Positions 23,570 through 34,877 of a stretch of 64,000 nucleotides of DNA are shown one piece after another. The notes under the pieces are model-generated. The model saw only the letters and a list, made by a program, of their open reading frames with translations, had not been told where the DNA came from and searched no databases. Source of the DNA: Mya arenaria (Eukaryota; Mollusca; Bivalvia; Myida; Myidae); the NCBI RefSeq assembly GCF_026914265.1, contig NC_069136.1:38095818-38159817 (forward strand), read 5' to 3'. The first letter of the stretch is position 1. Each line of letters opens with the position of its first letter. Position numbers and translations under genes: made by a program.

Positions 23570-24690
23570 CAATATACAAGATACAAGTATCTTTATTTAA
23601 AGTGGGGTATATGCTTACAAGAAACATCAGCTCAATAAGCTATTTTCCCAAATAAAAATATTACTTATAAATTAACCTGGTTTGGAAGATTTTAAACCAT
23701 GTCAATAACATCAGTGCCAATCTATTTATATTGGATTGGATTTTTTGCTGTTCAGTGTCCGAAAACTTTAAACGTTTGTGAACACTGGATTGTAATGGAT
23801 ATCGATTGAGTTCTTATGAATTCCCATAAACATTTTTAAAAATCCAATTATTGTTCGTTGTCTTAGTCCAGTTGTTAATTAATATCCTAGTTTTTCTTGC
23901 TTTGAAATTGTCAATGTTTTTGTCAATGTATATTGAAAATTTAAATTTTATTTTGATCGAAATGTACTTATAACACTTGGTCCAGTGTTGGCTAACTCCG
24001 AGGAAATTGCTGTTTTGGATATTGCTTTCGAAAGCTGTTGGCAGCATTTCCTGATATTTTCGAAGCATGTGCGGCATGATATTGTTGTTTGTTTTGATAC
24101 ATGGGGTTTCTTGTTGTATTGGTTAAGGTTGGGCAACTGTTTATTGCCATGGCGTTTCTCTAAAAAGGAGTCGCTTAGTTAGAGAACTAAACTGACCTGT
24201 GTGGCATTCAGTGTCTTTACTTTTTCAGTAAATTCTTCCCCGAACAGTCTCTTTCCGCTGATGTTATTTTCCGAGTCGCACAACGTTCAGAAATTTCAAA
24301 CCAGTTCTTTTTCAATTATATATTTCCTTTGGCCGTTCCAAATGTTTATTTTGTTTGCCATTATCTTAAAAGTTTACCCCTTCATACTCGGCCACTTGTT
24401 GAGTAACTATATGTTTGTCGTTCTGGATTGCATACATGGCTTGATTAATCATAAAATTCTGATTTTGCTTTTTGGCGTCTTCAATTTTTGTGGTATTTTT
24501 AATTGCTCATACATCATAATTTCAACCAGTGGTTCCTGTAAGTTGTTGTTGCTTCCCGGTCCTTTATTCTTTTCGAATACATTTTTCATTTGTCCTTGAC
24601 GATCTCAATGCTTTGTTTACTGTTTTAGCAACCTTTTCACTGACTTATTCACCGGTATTCGAATCCCCAGTAAAGCATTGTTCGACTTTA
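23570..24690 (-). repeat. Probable degenerate retroelement
   Basis: On the minus strand the left end reads AATAAAGATACTTGTATCTTG, a tail common in non-LTR retroelements. To its right are broken minus-strand frames (about 23948-24136 and 24400-24600) interrupted by stops. No reverse transcriptase motif was recognised, so this is a weak call. Confidence 0.3.
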
Positions 24691-24692
24691 TG

Positions 24693-25018
24693 TTAAAGCT
24701 GCACTCTCACAGATTTACCAGTTTTACAACTTTTTTATTTTTTGTCTTGAAAAGAGCAAATTTTTGCGTAAATATCTGCCAACCAATGATATAATGCTGC
24801 TGACAAAACATCAGATAGCAAATTTTTAACGTCACTAACGGTTTAAGAAATAGGCATAAAACATCAATTTTTGAACATGTATATAAAAATCTGCGTTCTA
24901 ATTTTTTGTCATCTGTCTTATATAACTGCCTTCCATGGATTTTCGCAAAAATTGGCTCGTTCCAAGACAAAAAATAAAAAGTTGTCAAAACGTTCAATCT
25001 GTGAGAGCGCAGCTTTAA
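24693..25018. repeat. MITE family B with ~80-bp inverted ends
   Basis: Left end TTAAAGCTGCACTCTCACAG, right end CTGTGAGAGCGCAGCTTTAA. Complementarity continues inward for about 80 bp (ACAACTTTTTTATTTTTTG against CAAAAAATAAAAAGTTGT). TTAA borders both ends. The first bases match family A (TTAAAG-TGCACTCT). Confidence 0.8.
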
Positions 25019-26229
25019 AAGCCAGCAGTTGACTCTTAGGTTACTCGGGTTGGAATGTCAATCTGTTGATCGATCTCATCAACGTTCCATATGTCATGTA
25101 TACTATTGTCGCAATCGATCATCACACACTTCCTTTTTGTTGTTGTTTCCTTACAACTTGTTACACCTTAATTCCTTTTTCGTTTTAGTTCATTAACTTT
25201 TTTTTTTAAATCGTTTTTCAAATTGCAGTGTTTGTGCTACAAATCTTCAAATTGATAATTGAAAGGTTTGCAAAAGTTCCCCTTTTCGGATAAATTTGTT
25301 CAGATTAAAGGCCTCTTAACTTTCGAAAGCTTCCCACTATTCATTGGGCACCTGGCCCTTCTGTTTTTCATTTTCCATGTTCCCTCTCCTAAAGTAAATA
25401 TAAAATACACATATTTAAGAAACTATTTCATAAATTTAAATGATTCACATTTTACATATATTATAAAAATAGGTTTGGCATGGCATTCTACGATACTTTT
25501 CAACTTTTTCAAACACTAAGGCTTGGTTGATAATAAATGGAAACCCCTGATCCGTCATCTCTGTGTATCCCATCCAGGATTTATACGGGAGACAACACTT
25601 GATTAATGTGCACACGTAAGTATTTCATGCACTATCTGCTCTTTACTTTGTCAAACTATTAATCAAATTCTATACCATCAAATTACCTAGATTATGCTTC
25701 CATCTGCGCTTTTCGTGTGTTGTAAGAATTCACATAAGAATGAGTGGAAACTTCTGATTACTTGATGCTATTTTATTTTATAAATGTAACTTGTATAAGG
25801 ACCAATCGGTATGGCTCCGATCCCATGGTCCTGACAATTAAAAGAAAATGCCTGAAAATTAAAATAAAATAAGTGCTTTACATGTATTCTTGAACCTGCT
25901 GTTTTACCGTAAGCATTATTAAAGTCAATTTCCAATCCCGCTGTGACAACTATCAAAATATATAGCCATTATCGAACAAAAATGCGGTTATCAAATATAC
26001 CAAGCTATTTTGCCGCTTATTTTTCTTCTCTGCCGTTTATTTTCACAGCTAGGCAGTGTTGGCGTATTTCGTCATTCAGAAGTCGCTGTACTTAAGTTGC
26101 GGTGACGGAGTTTTACAAGCGTGTATTCCGTTTAGTTTATCCCTTCTGTTTATTACTGCATTGGTGTGACGAAGACGTAATTCGCCATTCAAAATTCGCT
26201 GTACACAAATGAGGGCTGGCTTAGTTTAA
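25019..26229. other. Intron 2 sequence, no further feature seen
   Basis: AT-rich. Open frames such as 25259-25519 have no coding support. Confidence 0.4.
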
Positions 26230-26465
26230 CAATCATGCAATGAAAACTACAGGGACAAGCCTAGTAGCCAAAGTTAAAAATCAAGCCCTGTTAAGAGGCA
26301 GAATTTTAGCGACCGAACTACACTGAACATGGTACATAATACCGTACAAATACCACGTACACGAAAAAGTCACAAATACAAACAAGAGAAGAAGACCAAT
26401 CATATATAAAAATAGCTTGACCGATAAATGATGGGATAACCGTTTTGAACGGTCAGTTGAACACG
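26230..26465. repeat. Possible dispersed repeat, partner at 19740-20035
   Basis: Ends with AACCGTTTTGAACGGTCAGT; see the partner entry. Diverged. Confidence 0.3.
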
Positions 26466-26585
26466 AGTTCATTGGAAAACGAGTCTACTAGTGGCTTAAA
26501 AATGTTTGTATGGCAATAATCTTACACTTGTCTCAACATTTATCAAGCCATTCCACCGATTAGTTTCTCTGTCTTGTGTCTTCAG

Positions 26586-26712
26586 CTCTGGTGTACTGCT
26601 GACGTATTTCGCAATCCAGCGGTCGCTGTACATAGTGGCTCTCACATACGGGTTCATTACCAACTTGGGAACCTTTATGGCGTATGGACCTCCGGTACAG
26701 AACGCTGCTAAG
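26586..26712 (+). CDS. MFS transporter, exon 3
   Basis: 127 bases, acceptor TGTGTCTTCAG, donor AAG/GTTCGT. One base completes a Cys codon from exon 2, then 42 codons follow: SGVLLTYFAIQRSLYIVAL (helix 3 end and loop) and TYGFITNLGTFMAYGPPVQ (helix 4), ending NAAK. Phase 2 in, phase 0 out. Confidence 0.9.
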
Positions 26713-27494
26713 GTTCGTAAACATTCGGGTTTGTTAAACTTTGTAATTATCTGCCACTTTCCATTTGACCTCGCCATGATGCCATATGACCTAAATTTGT
26801 GCAAACATATCATTAGTGGCATTATATAAGAGTGACTGCCATTCTTAGTCAAGTACAGAAAGTAGAGGAGTGAATGAAGCGGAATGAGGTACACCGTGGT
26901 CTGGGTGTGGCAAATGTTGAACGCCCAACTATCAGCACTTGAAACGAACGCTCAACCACTAGGCTGTAGGAACCAACATTCGAATCTTCAAATAACCTTC
27001 ATTCACATAACCTTCAAATAATGTCCTTTACAGTGAATAATTGTGAGTTTTCGCTCATGGTTTGTTCGGTATAAGTGTATTCAGCGTCGTCAATTTTGGT
27101 TGTGTAGAAATTTGTTGGCTATGACTTAATGTTCATGTACAGTAAGACACAAAATAAATTAAAGATTTAATAGAAACTAAACACGGTCGAGCTTTGGCGT
27201 GCACTCCGCTTGCCCATGCTATCTATCAGATACAGTACCAGGCTTCAGGATGCTGGTGTGTATGTTTGCCACACCTAATGTGGCTTAAATGTTGGGGATT
27301 TATTTGTTATTTAGATATGTAGGTAAATATATGTTGTAAATCTGACCGACAGCCTTTGTCTTTTCTTTACATATCATGATTCATTTTTTCATAATTTCGT
27401 TTGGAGACTTTAAAAAATATGAATTGTAAATTTCGCAGAAGCTGTTTCCAAGCCCTAAACTTCGTATATCCCTTTGTTGCTTGATTTCTTGCAG
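26713..27494 (+). other. Transporter intron 3
   Basis: 782 bp, phase 0, no further feature seen. Confidence 0.8.
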
Positions 27495-27622
27495 TGGATG
27501 CCCGCCCGTCCAGCACTCGCCGTTGGATTGATTGTGGGCGGGTTTGGGCTCGGGGCGTTTGTGTTTAATCTAATTATAACATACTACATTAACCCCGACA
27601 ACATACAGATCAACGACAACGA
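27495..27622 (+). CDS. MFS transporter, exon 4
   Basis: 128 bases, acceptor TTTCTTGCAG, donor CGA/GTGAGT. Encodes WMPARPALAVGLIVGGFGLG and AFVFNLIITYYINPDN, that is helix 5 and the start of the loop to helix 6. The WxPxRPALAVG start is typical of this MFS group. Phase 0 in, phase 2 out. Confidence 0.92.
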
Positions 27623-29216
27623 GTGAGTATTTTCACGATGCATGTACAAGAAGTTCGTTGACTTTTTTCATATTTATTTTGTTGTGTAGATTTTAAGCAA
27701 GGCATTATTCTACTTAGACACATTTTTTTTTCATTTTAGTAAATCAACCTCCATTTTTGATGCCTCAATGTGGCGAAAGTCAAAATGATTGTTCAATAAG
27801 TTGTATCACTTTGTTGATAATACAGCTTCAAATTGTTTATAAAGAAAATAAATTACTATTGTTGTTTCCTAGTATGGAATAATACTAAGCATATTAAAGC
27901 ATTCAATTCTGTAATTATGCAGAAATAACATTAAAAAGTGCAAAACGTGTTGACGAGATTCCTTTTGTAGCACAGAACCTTATTTCAATCACTTCTTTCT
28001 CTGAGATTTTTTTATCAGGAATGGATCTCCTTCTGGCTGTTGAGAATGTATATATAACGTAAATATATATTGAAAGAAAAAGTGTGAGCTTAGCTTCCTT
28101 TTATAGGAGACATTAGATGTTTCGAAAAATTGGGGCCTGGCATAAAACTGATATATCACATACATAATGCATGGACAAAATATGGTTGATAAATAATATT
28201 CATGCATGATTTAACATCATCACATCGTTATGTGTCGTACGCCGTCCCAGCGTTTTATGCCCATCTTACAAAAACATAGTGCAAATTATGTCCGTGAAGT
28301 TGGCAGCCCAACAGACTGGCAGCGTACATTAGCAGACTGGCAGCGTGGTAGCCTGGCAGCGTGAAGTCAGCAGCACATCAGACTGACAAATTTAGTATTT
28401 TGCTCAATCTAGCTGATAACGGACGTGGCAGTGATTGTACTAGCCAAGCTTGATTTAAATACTTCATAAAGTTAAAAATAAATATCAAAAGAAGTCCTTC
28501 GACTTCTTGAAAATCCCTAGCATTTTCTTTTAATAGTAACAATTACACTTGAAATTCACATCTGGTTACTTCTACATAGTTCTTTTTTTCTTCTGAAACA
28601 CACTTATAGGCATTAGAAGACAATGCAGACAGGGCGATATTCTTCAGTTACAAAATACCGAAACAATACACTAGTCAGCAGAAAGAACCCCTAGCACGCC
28701 AAGAAATAATCGCAAAATGTTGGTCTCGTCTATTATATTAAAAAGATAGAACAGTAAATCGTATTGAAAAGTAGTTTGATTTTTATCATTTTTCTGAAAA
28801 TGTATTTCATGTATTTATCGATGCACTATTACTCCCATTAAGAGTTAACATATTTAATACAATTGTTTTAATATACTCAAAAGGATGAACAAATGAAAAT
28901 AATGATGATTATGAAAGATACCTAGTTTAATTTAAAAGAAATGTGCAGAACACCTGGTATTGCTACCTTATGAGACCATAGTAAATCGCAGGAAATCTTT
29001 AAGCATTCACCAATCATTTAATATGATTGCGTTTTAAGCTATTAAATCCACAGTTATAATATTGTTAACAGTAATTAACGTTTCCCATGAATGTATTATT
29101 TAGTAAGTAGTTGAGGGTGTATCACTCAAAATTTATGTTTGTTTTACATGTGTATGTATTGATTTTAAATAAGAGTGTAATTTTAAATGAATTAAGACAT
29201 CTGAGCCTTTCTACAG
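27623..29216 (+). other. Transporter intron 4
   Basis: 1594 bp, phase 2, with a family A MITE occupying its right end. Confidence 0.8.
28817..29186 (+). repeat. MITE family A, copy 4
   Basis: Left end degraded (ATCGATGCACTATTACTCCC), right end AATAAGAGTGTAATTTTAA. It stops about 30 bp before exon 5. Confidence 0.75.
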
Positions 29217-29343
29217 CTACTTCACTGACCAGGCTTTGCTGGACCGGGTACCACGCGTGTTCTTCCTGCTTGCCGGCATCTACATCGCACTGCAAGTCAT
29301 TGGAGTGTTTCTTACGGCACCAGTTCCGCCGGAAAACGAGCAC
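29217..29343 (+). CDS. MFS transporter, exon 5
   Basis: 127 bases, acceptor CTTTCTACAG, donor CAC/GTACGG. Encodes YFTDQALLDRVPRVFLLAGI and YIALQVIGVFLTAPVPPENE, that is helix 6 and the start of the central cytosolic loop. Phase 2 in, phase 0 out. The donor is chosen because it alone keeps frame with exon 6. Confidence 0.9.
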
Positions 29344-29514
29344 GTACGGTGATATGTCTAAATATGATATCAATTGAAGGCCATATTGAAGAGAACACCT
29401 TTCGTATTTGTATAAATTACCTTCAGACTAGGTGACGTGTAATTAAATGTCAGGATCCATGTTTACGAAAATCTTTAAACCAAGCCTAGGAGAATCATTC
29501 TTAATACAATATAT

Positions 29515-29625
29515 TACAAATGCCCTGACCGGGACTCGAACCCACAACCCGTGCAATGGACTCGCTTTACAATGAAACGACGACGATCTGTCCGACTGAC
29601 TTAGCCGAACAGTCACCTAAAATAG
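29515..29625 (-). repeat. tRNA-like sequence, probable SINE head
   Basis: Minus strand: A-box-like CGGCTAAGTCAGTCGG and B-box GGGTTCGAGTCCCGG. The boxes are further apart than in most tRNA genes. Confidence 0.45.
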
Positions 29626-29789
29626 CTTTACCAAAGCATATAAAGTTGATGTCCTACGTCTAGAATGAGAAGACGGGACATTGTTTTGCAAGATTGTATT
29701 ACGTCTAATTCTGATAATTCTCAATGTGGAAGAGTCTTTGCTTTTTAAACCGCCCGGAACAGGAGAACCTTTTTGATATACTAGTACTT

Positions 29790-29890
29790 AGAAATGCGCC
29801 TACCAGGACTTGAACCCCCAACCCATGCAATGAACGCGCCTACAAGTGAGCCACATTGGTCCTACCGACTGAACTAGCCTGTTGCCCCTT
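29790..29890 (-). repeat. tRNA-like sequence, second copy
   Basis: Minus strand: CTAGTTCAGTCGGTAGGACC (A-box-like) and GGGTTCAAGTCCTGG (B-box-like), diverged from the neighbour at 29515-29625. Confidence 0.45.
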
Positions 29891-30172
29891 CTCCGACCGC
29901 CCCAAATATATTGTTATTAATGTCCAAACTAACGCATATATTGTTGACGTGGTTCCCGCTTAACGCGAAAGACGGGAAATTAACAAATCATTATATATTA
30001 CATTTATCTTTTCAGAAATCGGTTGATTACTTACGAAACTTTGGAATATTAATAAACGCATAAATTGTAACCATCATTAGTTTGCTAAACTATTTCATAC
30101 AATAAAAAAAGGCGTTTAAGTTTTGAAAATCTGAAATTAGGTAAAAATCGGCCAAGAAAGTTATATACAGCG

Positions 30173-30299
30173 TTGATGGGACACCAATCTCATTAAAATC
30201 AGATCCCTAATACACGCCTCACGACGTTACGCTATGTGCATAACGTAATGAAATTAAGTGAACGTCACGATATGATTTTAATGAGATTGATGGGACACC
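30173..30299. repeat. Small inverted-repeat insertion with 13-bp flanking duplication
   Basis: The core (30186-30287) begins AATCTCATTAAAATCA and ends TGATTTTAATGAGA. It is flanked on both sides by TTGATGGGACACC (30173-30185 and 30287-30299, sharing one base with the core). Confidence 0.75.
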
Positions 30300-30303
30300 G
30301 ACT

Positions 30304-30779
30304 TTAAAGGGGCTAGACACCAGCTGATACAATTGCAAGAAAAACAGAGACATTTTTCAAAAACTAATATTAAATTGATATCGGTCTCTACAACTCATTT
30401 GACCTCACTTACTGATGAATCACATCAGTTACGACACATGCGTCTTTGGCAGTTTTTGCGTATTTTTTCCAAAACGACATTTACAGGTTTTGTCTACCAC
30501 TTAAAGCCAAGTTAATTGAAAAAATCGTCGGTACATATAACTGTACTAGTTATGTGGCTTACACATGCTAAATATACACACTGTTATCTGGGAAACCATT
30601 ATGCATTTATATTTTTTAAATGGGATAACTCAGTTGAGACAGCGACAAAATATTTATTTTTTTAAATCATGTAAAGTTATGTGTTATCGGTCCCATGCTT
30701 ATATTGTAAATTCTAGGCTAAGTCTGTGGAAAAAATGTATTTGCCGATTTTGGGACCATCTGGTGTCTAGTCCTTTTAA
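30304..30779 (+). repeat. MITE family D, copy 1
   Basis: Ends TTAAAGGGGCTAGACACCAG and CTGGTGTCTAGTCCTTTTAA, about 476 bp. A second copy lies at 54649-55060 in the opposite orientation. Confidence 0.75.
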
Positions 30780-30856
30780 GAAAATATTTTCTATTACGGA
30801 GAATACGAGGGCATAATATACCATTCTAAAATACGTGCATATGTGTCTGCCCACAG

Positions 30857-30984
30857 ATACGAGTGTCACAGATGCGGGAAGATCAACCGTCAGGTGCAGT
30901 CGACGATGGGGCGGCCTCGTCAGACAGAGCCGATTTTGACGAGTCTGTTAATATCTTTGGCGATGAACATCATAACAATGACCA
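30857..30984 (+). CDS. MFS transporter, exon 6 (central loop)
   Basis: 128 bases, acceptor CTGCCCACAG, donor CCA/GTAACG. The reading frame was fixed by both neighbours: it starts in phase 0 after GAGCAC of exon 5 and ends with CA, to which exon 7 adds G (Gln). It encodes an acidic, polar stretch (IRVSQMREDQPSGAVDDG, then ADFDESVNIFGDEHH), as expected for the large cytosolic loop between helices 6 and 7. The loop is the least conserved part of such carriers, so support is from phase and composition. Confidence 0.8.
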
Positions 30985-31625
30985 GTAACGCGTTTTTGGA
31001 AAATTAATGCACCAGTCAATTGTAACCTAGGCCTCCAGGTCCGGGAAATAGCGGGGACTTTGACTTTCGGTCCAGCCATACCCGGGTAAAATCCCCGCCC
31101 GGCTGGTACACACTGCTGGTAAAATCCCCGCCAAATGCCACCGCACCACAGGAACCCTAGGTTAGTCCCCCCCCCCCCGCTTTTTTGGCGCGAAGACAAA
31201 TCACCGCATTTACCCGGCACTATGGGGCCACTTGGAACGCAAAACACGACCCATTATCCCGGCTATCCCTGGTATACACCCGTACCTGGGGTAGGGGCCG
31301 TGGTTACAATTGACTGGTGCATAACAACATATTTGCGAGATGGTCTCAAATTGTTTTAACGGTGAATGTATTTAATGCTTGCGAGCTTGTGTTTATTCCG
31401 ACCTGCCAAAAAGTGCAGGTTCGGGATTTTCACTTTTTAGTGTATGTTTTCTTTACCATTTTGGCATTTACTGTTTTTTCATTCGGTGCGATTATGTATA
31501 TACCAAACATGCGACGGTACTTCACCTCGCAACATATGTTATATCAGCCAGAGGGCATATTTTCGATAGCCAAACTGTTTATAATATCGCTGTCTCCTTC
31601 ATTGTTTGCTACGTATTCGTTGCAG
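30985..31625 (+). other. Transporter intron 6
   Basis: 641 bp, phase 2, about half of it a MITE. Confidence 0.75.
31009..31321. repeat. MITE with perfect inverted ends, 24 bp past exon 6
   Basis: Left end TGCACCAGTCAATTGTAACC (31009-31028), right end its exact reverse complement (31302-31321). TAA lies on both sides, as for PIF/Harbinger-type insertions. GC-rich inside, with a poly-C run near 31170. Confidence 0.85.
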
Positions 31626-31743
31626 GGCGCAGACAGTCTGGGGAACCGTGAAAGAGATCTTTGTGAACAAGGACGCGTGGAAGATCCATCTCATCATACT
31701 GTTTGTTTATGCGGGAATGCAAGTCGTACATAGCTACTACAAG
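31626..31743 (+). CDS. MFS transporter, exon 7
   Basis: 118 bases, acceptor TATTCGTTGCAG, donor AAG/GTATGT. Encodes AQTVWGTVKEIFVNKDAWKI (end of loop) and HLIILFVYAGMQVVHSYYK (helix 7). Phase 2 in, phase 0 out. Confidence 0.9.
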
Positions 31744-32123
31744 GTATGTTTTCAGTATCAGATAGCGCCAGATGATTTTGGATTATGGGAATTATCAAAT
31801 GTGTGAACTCAAATTGAAAAATTAATGGAATATGCATTTGTAGTACAATACATTACACTAAGAATGGTACAATCCCTTGGAGCTATTGAATTTAAAAAGA
31901 CCAAGAGTAAATTTTGTAAGCCTTTGGCTGGTGTTACATTAATATTTTACCCCGTTGAAAACCAAGTTGAAAACTGGCCCCAAGGCATTTCACGCGGACT
32001 ATGAGCACTCCGAGATAATGAGAGTAATCTGCCGATAAAGTAAGAATGCTTCTGAGATCAGCGTTCTCGGTTCCATTACGATTGTTCATTGAAAGCAATA
32101 TAATATGCAACAGTACCATAGCC

Positions 32124-32459
32124 CATTCGGAACTCCTCGGCCCTTTTTATCGAAAATAACCTCGGATGTATGCCGGTACATTAGTAGAAGTAGTTCGTAA
32201 AATTTTGAATTATATCATTAATCTAATGTAGTAGTTAAGCTTATCTTTGTTAATCTAAGTTTAAATTGATTGCCATTGAAGTGTAATATTGCAAACATAA
32301 TTAAGATAACCTAGAGTTAAGTCATTAACCTTAACTTTAAAATTAAATTACAACGCGATCTACTTGCAGCGAGCTTAAATATACCAATTTCTGAGTATGT
32401 AAACCGTCCAAACACATCCGAGGTTGTTTTCGATAAAAATTGGCGAGTAGTTCCCAATG
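32124..32459. repeat. Mutator-like MITE with 10-bp target duplication, copy 1
   Basis: Inverted ends: left CATTCGGAACTCCTCGG with CGAAAATAACCTCGGATG, right CATCCGAGGTTGTTTTCG with TAGTTCCCAATG. The exact sequence TACCATAGCC flanks both sides (32114-32123 and 32460-32469). Long inverted ends with a 9-10-bp duplication are typical of Mutator-type elements. Confidence 0.8.
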
Positions 32460-32559
32460 TACCATAGCCAATTTACTATTTGTTATTGTATGCATAAAAA
32501 GATAACGAACGGCTTTGTAAATATTTGTTCCAATATTTGTTTATTTCAACCTATATGCT

Positions 32560-32700
32560 TTTATTTCCAGGTCACAAACTTATTGTTGTATTTTTGATGT
32601 TTTATGTATGTTTGTTATTCATGTCGGAAATAGTTCATTGGGCTAATGTTTCTTGTTAACACATACCCGAATTTAAATAAAGATTCCTGTATCTTGTATA
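32560..32700 (+). repeat. Probable non-LTR retroelement tail
   Basis: Ends AATAAAGATTCCTGTATCTTG, the same type of tail seen on the minus strand at 23570. No coding part is retained. Confidence 0.4.
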
Positions 32701-32932
32701 GCCCGCTGCATTGGCATATTAGCGGTATATAATGTACAACTAAGTATCATGTCACCACACCCCGGTCCTCTACAATATACATGGACTTTATTGGCACTGC
32801 TTGGTCTTGGCATCGAACAAACGTCCACAATACGTACCATCTACTACTTAAATACAACATTTGCATTTCTTTGTAAGTTTAAAACGGTTTGAACCAAACT
32901 AAAGGCACGTCTTTTCCGTCAATCTATTGCAG

Positions 32933-33055
32933 ATCTATGGACAAACGTTTATCAAGAACGACACGTATTTGGGTGTAGTTGGCTCCATAGCATCCGTGTT
33001 CAACAGTTTTTGTAGACCGCTCTGGGGAGTCGTGTTTGACAAGAAAGGTTTTAAG
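32933..33055 (+). CDS. MFS transporter, exon 8
   Basis: 123 bases, acceptor CTATTGCAG, donor AAG/GTAGGA. Encodes IYGQTFIKNDTYLGVVGSIA and SVFNSFCRPLWGVVFDKKGF, covering helix 8 and the helix 8-9 loop. The SVFNSFCRPLWGVVFDKKG stretch is the C-terminal copy of the MFS loop motif, with the Arg and Asp conserved. Phase 0 at both ends. Confidence 0.93.
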
Positions 33056-33861
33056 GTAGGACCATCTTGTGTTGCACCCATTATTATCAACGTTACTGTA
33101 TAGCTGATTGCATAATCATTTCGGGTTTCCAAGTCCTTGTATAACCCTCTTTTCGTTTATCTTTTTCTTTTAATAATTGATAATGAAAAAAGAAAATCAA
33201 ACATGCTGCATTATAATTCGGTTATAAAATCAAAAAAGGGCAAATGTACTTCATTTCGTCACCACTGACCATCCCAGTACATGTGAATGGAAATAAATTT
33301 AAATCGGAGTATTTCAGCTATGGAACACCTCTAACTGCTCAAACATGTTGACCAAGAAAATATTTGTCATCAACAAAGTGCAGTATTCAAACAGTTTTAA
33401 TAAGTGCTTATGACATTCAGGGCGATTTTGTTGATACCGAATGAGTTTAAGTTTGGGTTTCGGCGGGTTTCGGCGGTTTGGGAACCAGTTTCAAGACTTT
33501 TGCTTGAAGTAACACATATATGGTTCTGTGTACAACTTCAACAACATGATTGAGCTTTTGCATATAGCCAGTATTTCTCATTTTCTTCAAAGTAATGAAA
33601 CCGCCGATGATCGTTTGCCTGTTTTATCTAAATGGTGTTTCAACACTCGTCTTTGATCACTGTCAAGCCATGTTGTTGTTTCAAAATGAATTAGTTTCCG
33701 GATGGATACCGCCTCCAAATGGGGTTTCAATACTTTCAAAAACCAGTTTCGGTTTTTGTACAACAACCAATTAAACTTGTAATCATTTATTTGAAACAAA
33801 AACAATACAAAACCATAACTAGTACATAACTAACAAAAACACCCTTACTATCCACATTTAG
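33056..33861 (+). other. Transporter intron 8
   Basis: 806 bp, phase 0. It contains a dispersed repeat. Confidence 0.8.
33455..33655 (+). repeat. Dispersed repeat, partner at 56848-57030
   Basis: Shares GCATATAGCCAGTATTTCTC, TTGCCTGTTTTATCT and GAATGGTG/AAATGGTG segments in the same order and orientation with 56848-57030. Confidence 0.65.
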
Positions 33862-34003
33862 TTCACCATGACGATCATCTTGGCAATATACGTAACGCTG
33901 TCTTGCACCATCATGTATACAGAACAGATCACTGCCCACAACCAGGCCTTCGGGGAGGCCTGCTTCATGATCTGGATATGTGGAATGTACGCCATGTTTG
34001 CAG
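33862..34003 (+). CDS. MFS transporter, exon 9
   Basis: 142 bases, acceptor CCACATTTAG, donor CAG/GTACAG. Encodes FTMTIILAIYVTLSCTIMYT (helix 9) and EACFMIWICGMYAMFAG (helix 10). Phase 0 in, phase 1 out. Confidence 0.92.
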
Positions 34004-34877
34004 GTACAGGGATACACTTTATGGTTTCATAGTTTGTTCAAATGCATAAAGGCTCTGTGTCCATAAGCATACATCAATGTAATTCATAATATATAATTAT
34101 ATATGCAATTCTGTCGATCCTTGGTAATAACATATATTAATATATGTATAAGTATTTCTGCTAAAAAGGAAACACAAATTGTACATAGACATTTCACATA
34201 GACTACAGCTTAATCATAGTGAGGGGACAGTGGTTACAAATATTATTTGAATGTGTTATGTAACATAATCATATGATACAATACGATGACCGTAGTTGTT
34301 TCAAGTTATTTCTAAGTATATTGTTCAATAGATGCTAAATATCAGGCTAAAGCTATAACACAGAGTATTTTATTGGCACGATTTATTATACTCAGAGTCA
34401 TATTGTTACTATATATAAGGCTTAAACTTCAACACAGGGTATGTTATTGTCACTATTTTTCAGGCTTAAACTAAAATACGGATCTTATATTGTCATTTAA
34501 TATCAGACTCAAACTACACCTCAGATTCTTTTATTGTCACTAAATATCAGGCTAACTGTCAGACACCGCAACACAGAGTATTTTATTGCCTTTATGAATC
34601 ATACTTAAACTACAGCACATAGTATTTTGTTGCTTTATATCAGGCTAAAATATAACACAGAGTATTTTGTGTCCCTTTAAATCAGGCTAATCAACAGCAT
34701 AGAGATTTTTTGATACTGTATATCAGGCTAAAAATAACATAGAGTATTGTTGTCACTTTAAATCAGGCTAAACAACAGCACATATTATTTTTGTCACTTT
34801 CTATCTTTCGAAATTGAACTTGCGAGAACAAAAGAATAACAAATACGCAAGCTGACACATGCTCTTCTGTTTGTCAG
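34004..34877 (+). other. Transporter intron 9
   Basis: 874 bp, phase 1, more than half taken by a degenerate tandem repeat. Confidence 0.8.
34330..34800. repeat. Degenerate ~50-60-bp tandem repeat
   Basis: About eight diverged units sharing TATCAGGCTAAA, AACACAGAGTATTTT and ATTGTCACTTTA. Units contain pyrimidine-rich stretches followed by CAG. Confidence 0.65.

Larger units (their letters stand above)
18571..26585 (+). other. Transporter intron 2
   Basis: About 8 kb, phase 2. It holds MITE copies, a GGTCAAGGTCAC-type tandem element and retroelement-like debris, listed separately. Confidence 0.75.
29344..30856 (+). other. Transporter intron 5
   Basis: 1513 bp, phase 0, with two tRNA-like sequences, a small palindromic insertion and a MITE. 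Confidence 0.8.
31744..32932 (+). other. Transporter intron 7
   Basis: 1189 bp, phase 0, with a MITE and a retroelement-like tail. Confidence 0.8.

Noticed and set aside
24201..24599. 132-codon hydrophobic frame
   Set aside because: The opposite strand has broken frames with a retroelement-like tail; the plus-strand frame is likely a shadow of that debris.
31317..31733. 138-codon plus-strand frame overlapping exon 7
   Set aside because: It reads exon 7 in the wrong frame; the frame consistent with exons 6 and 8 is the other one.
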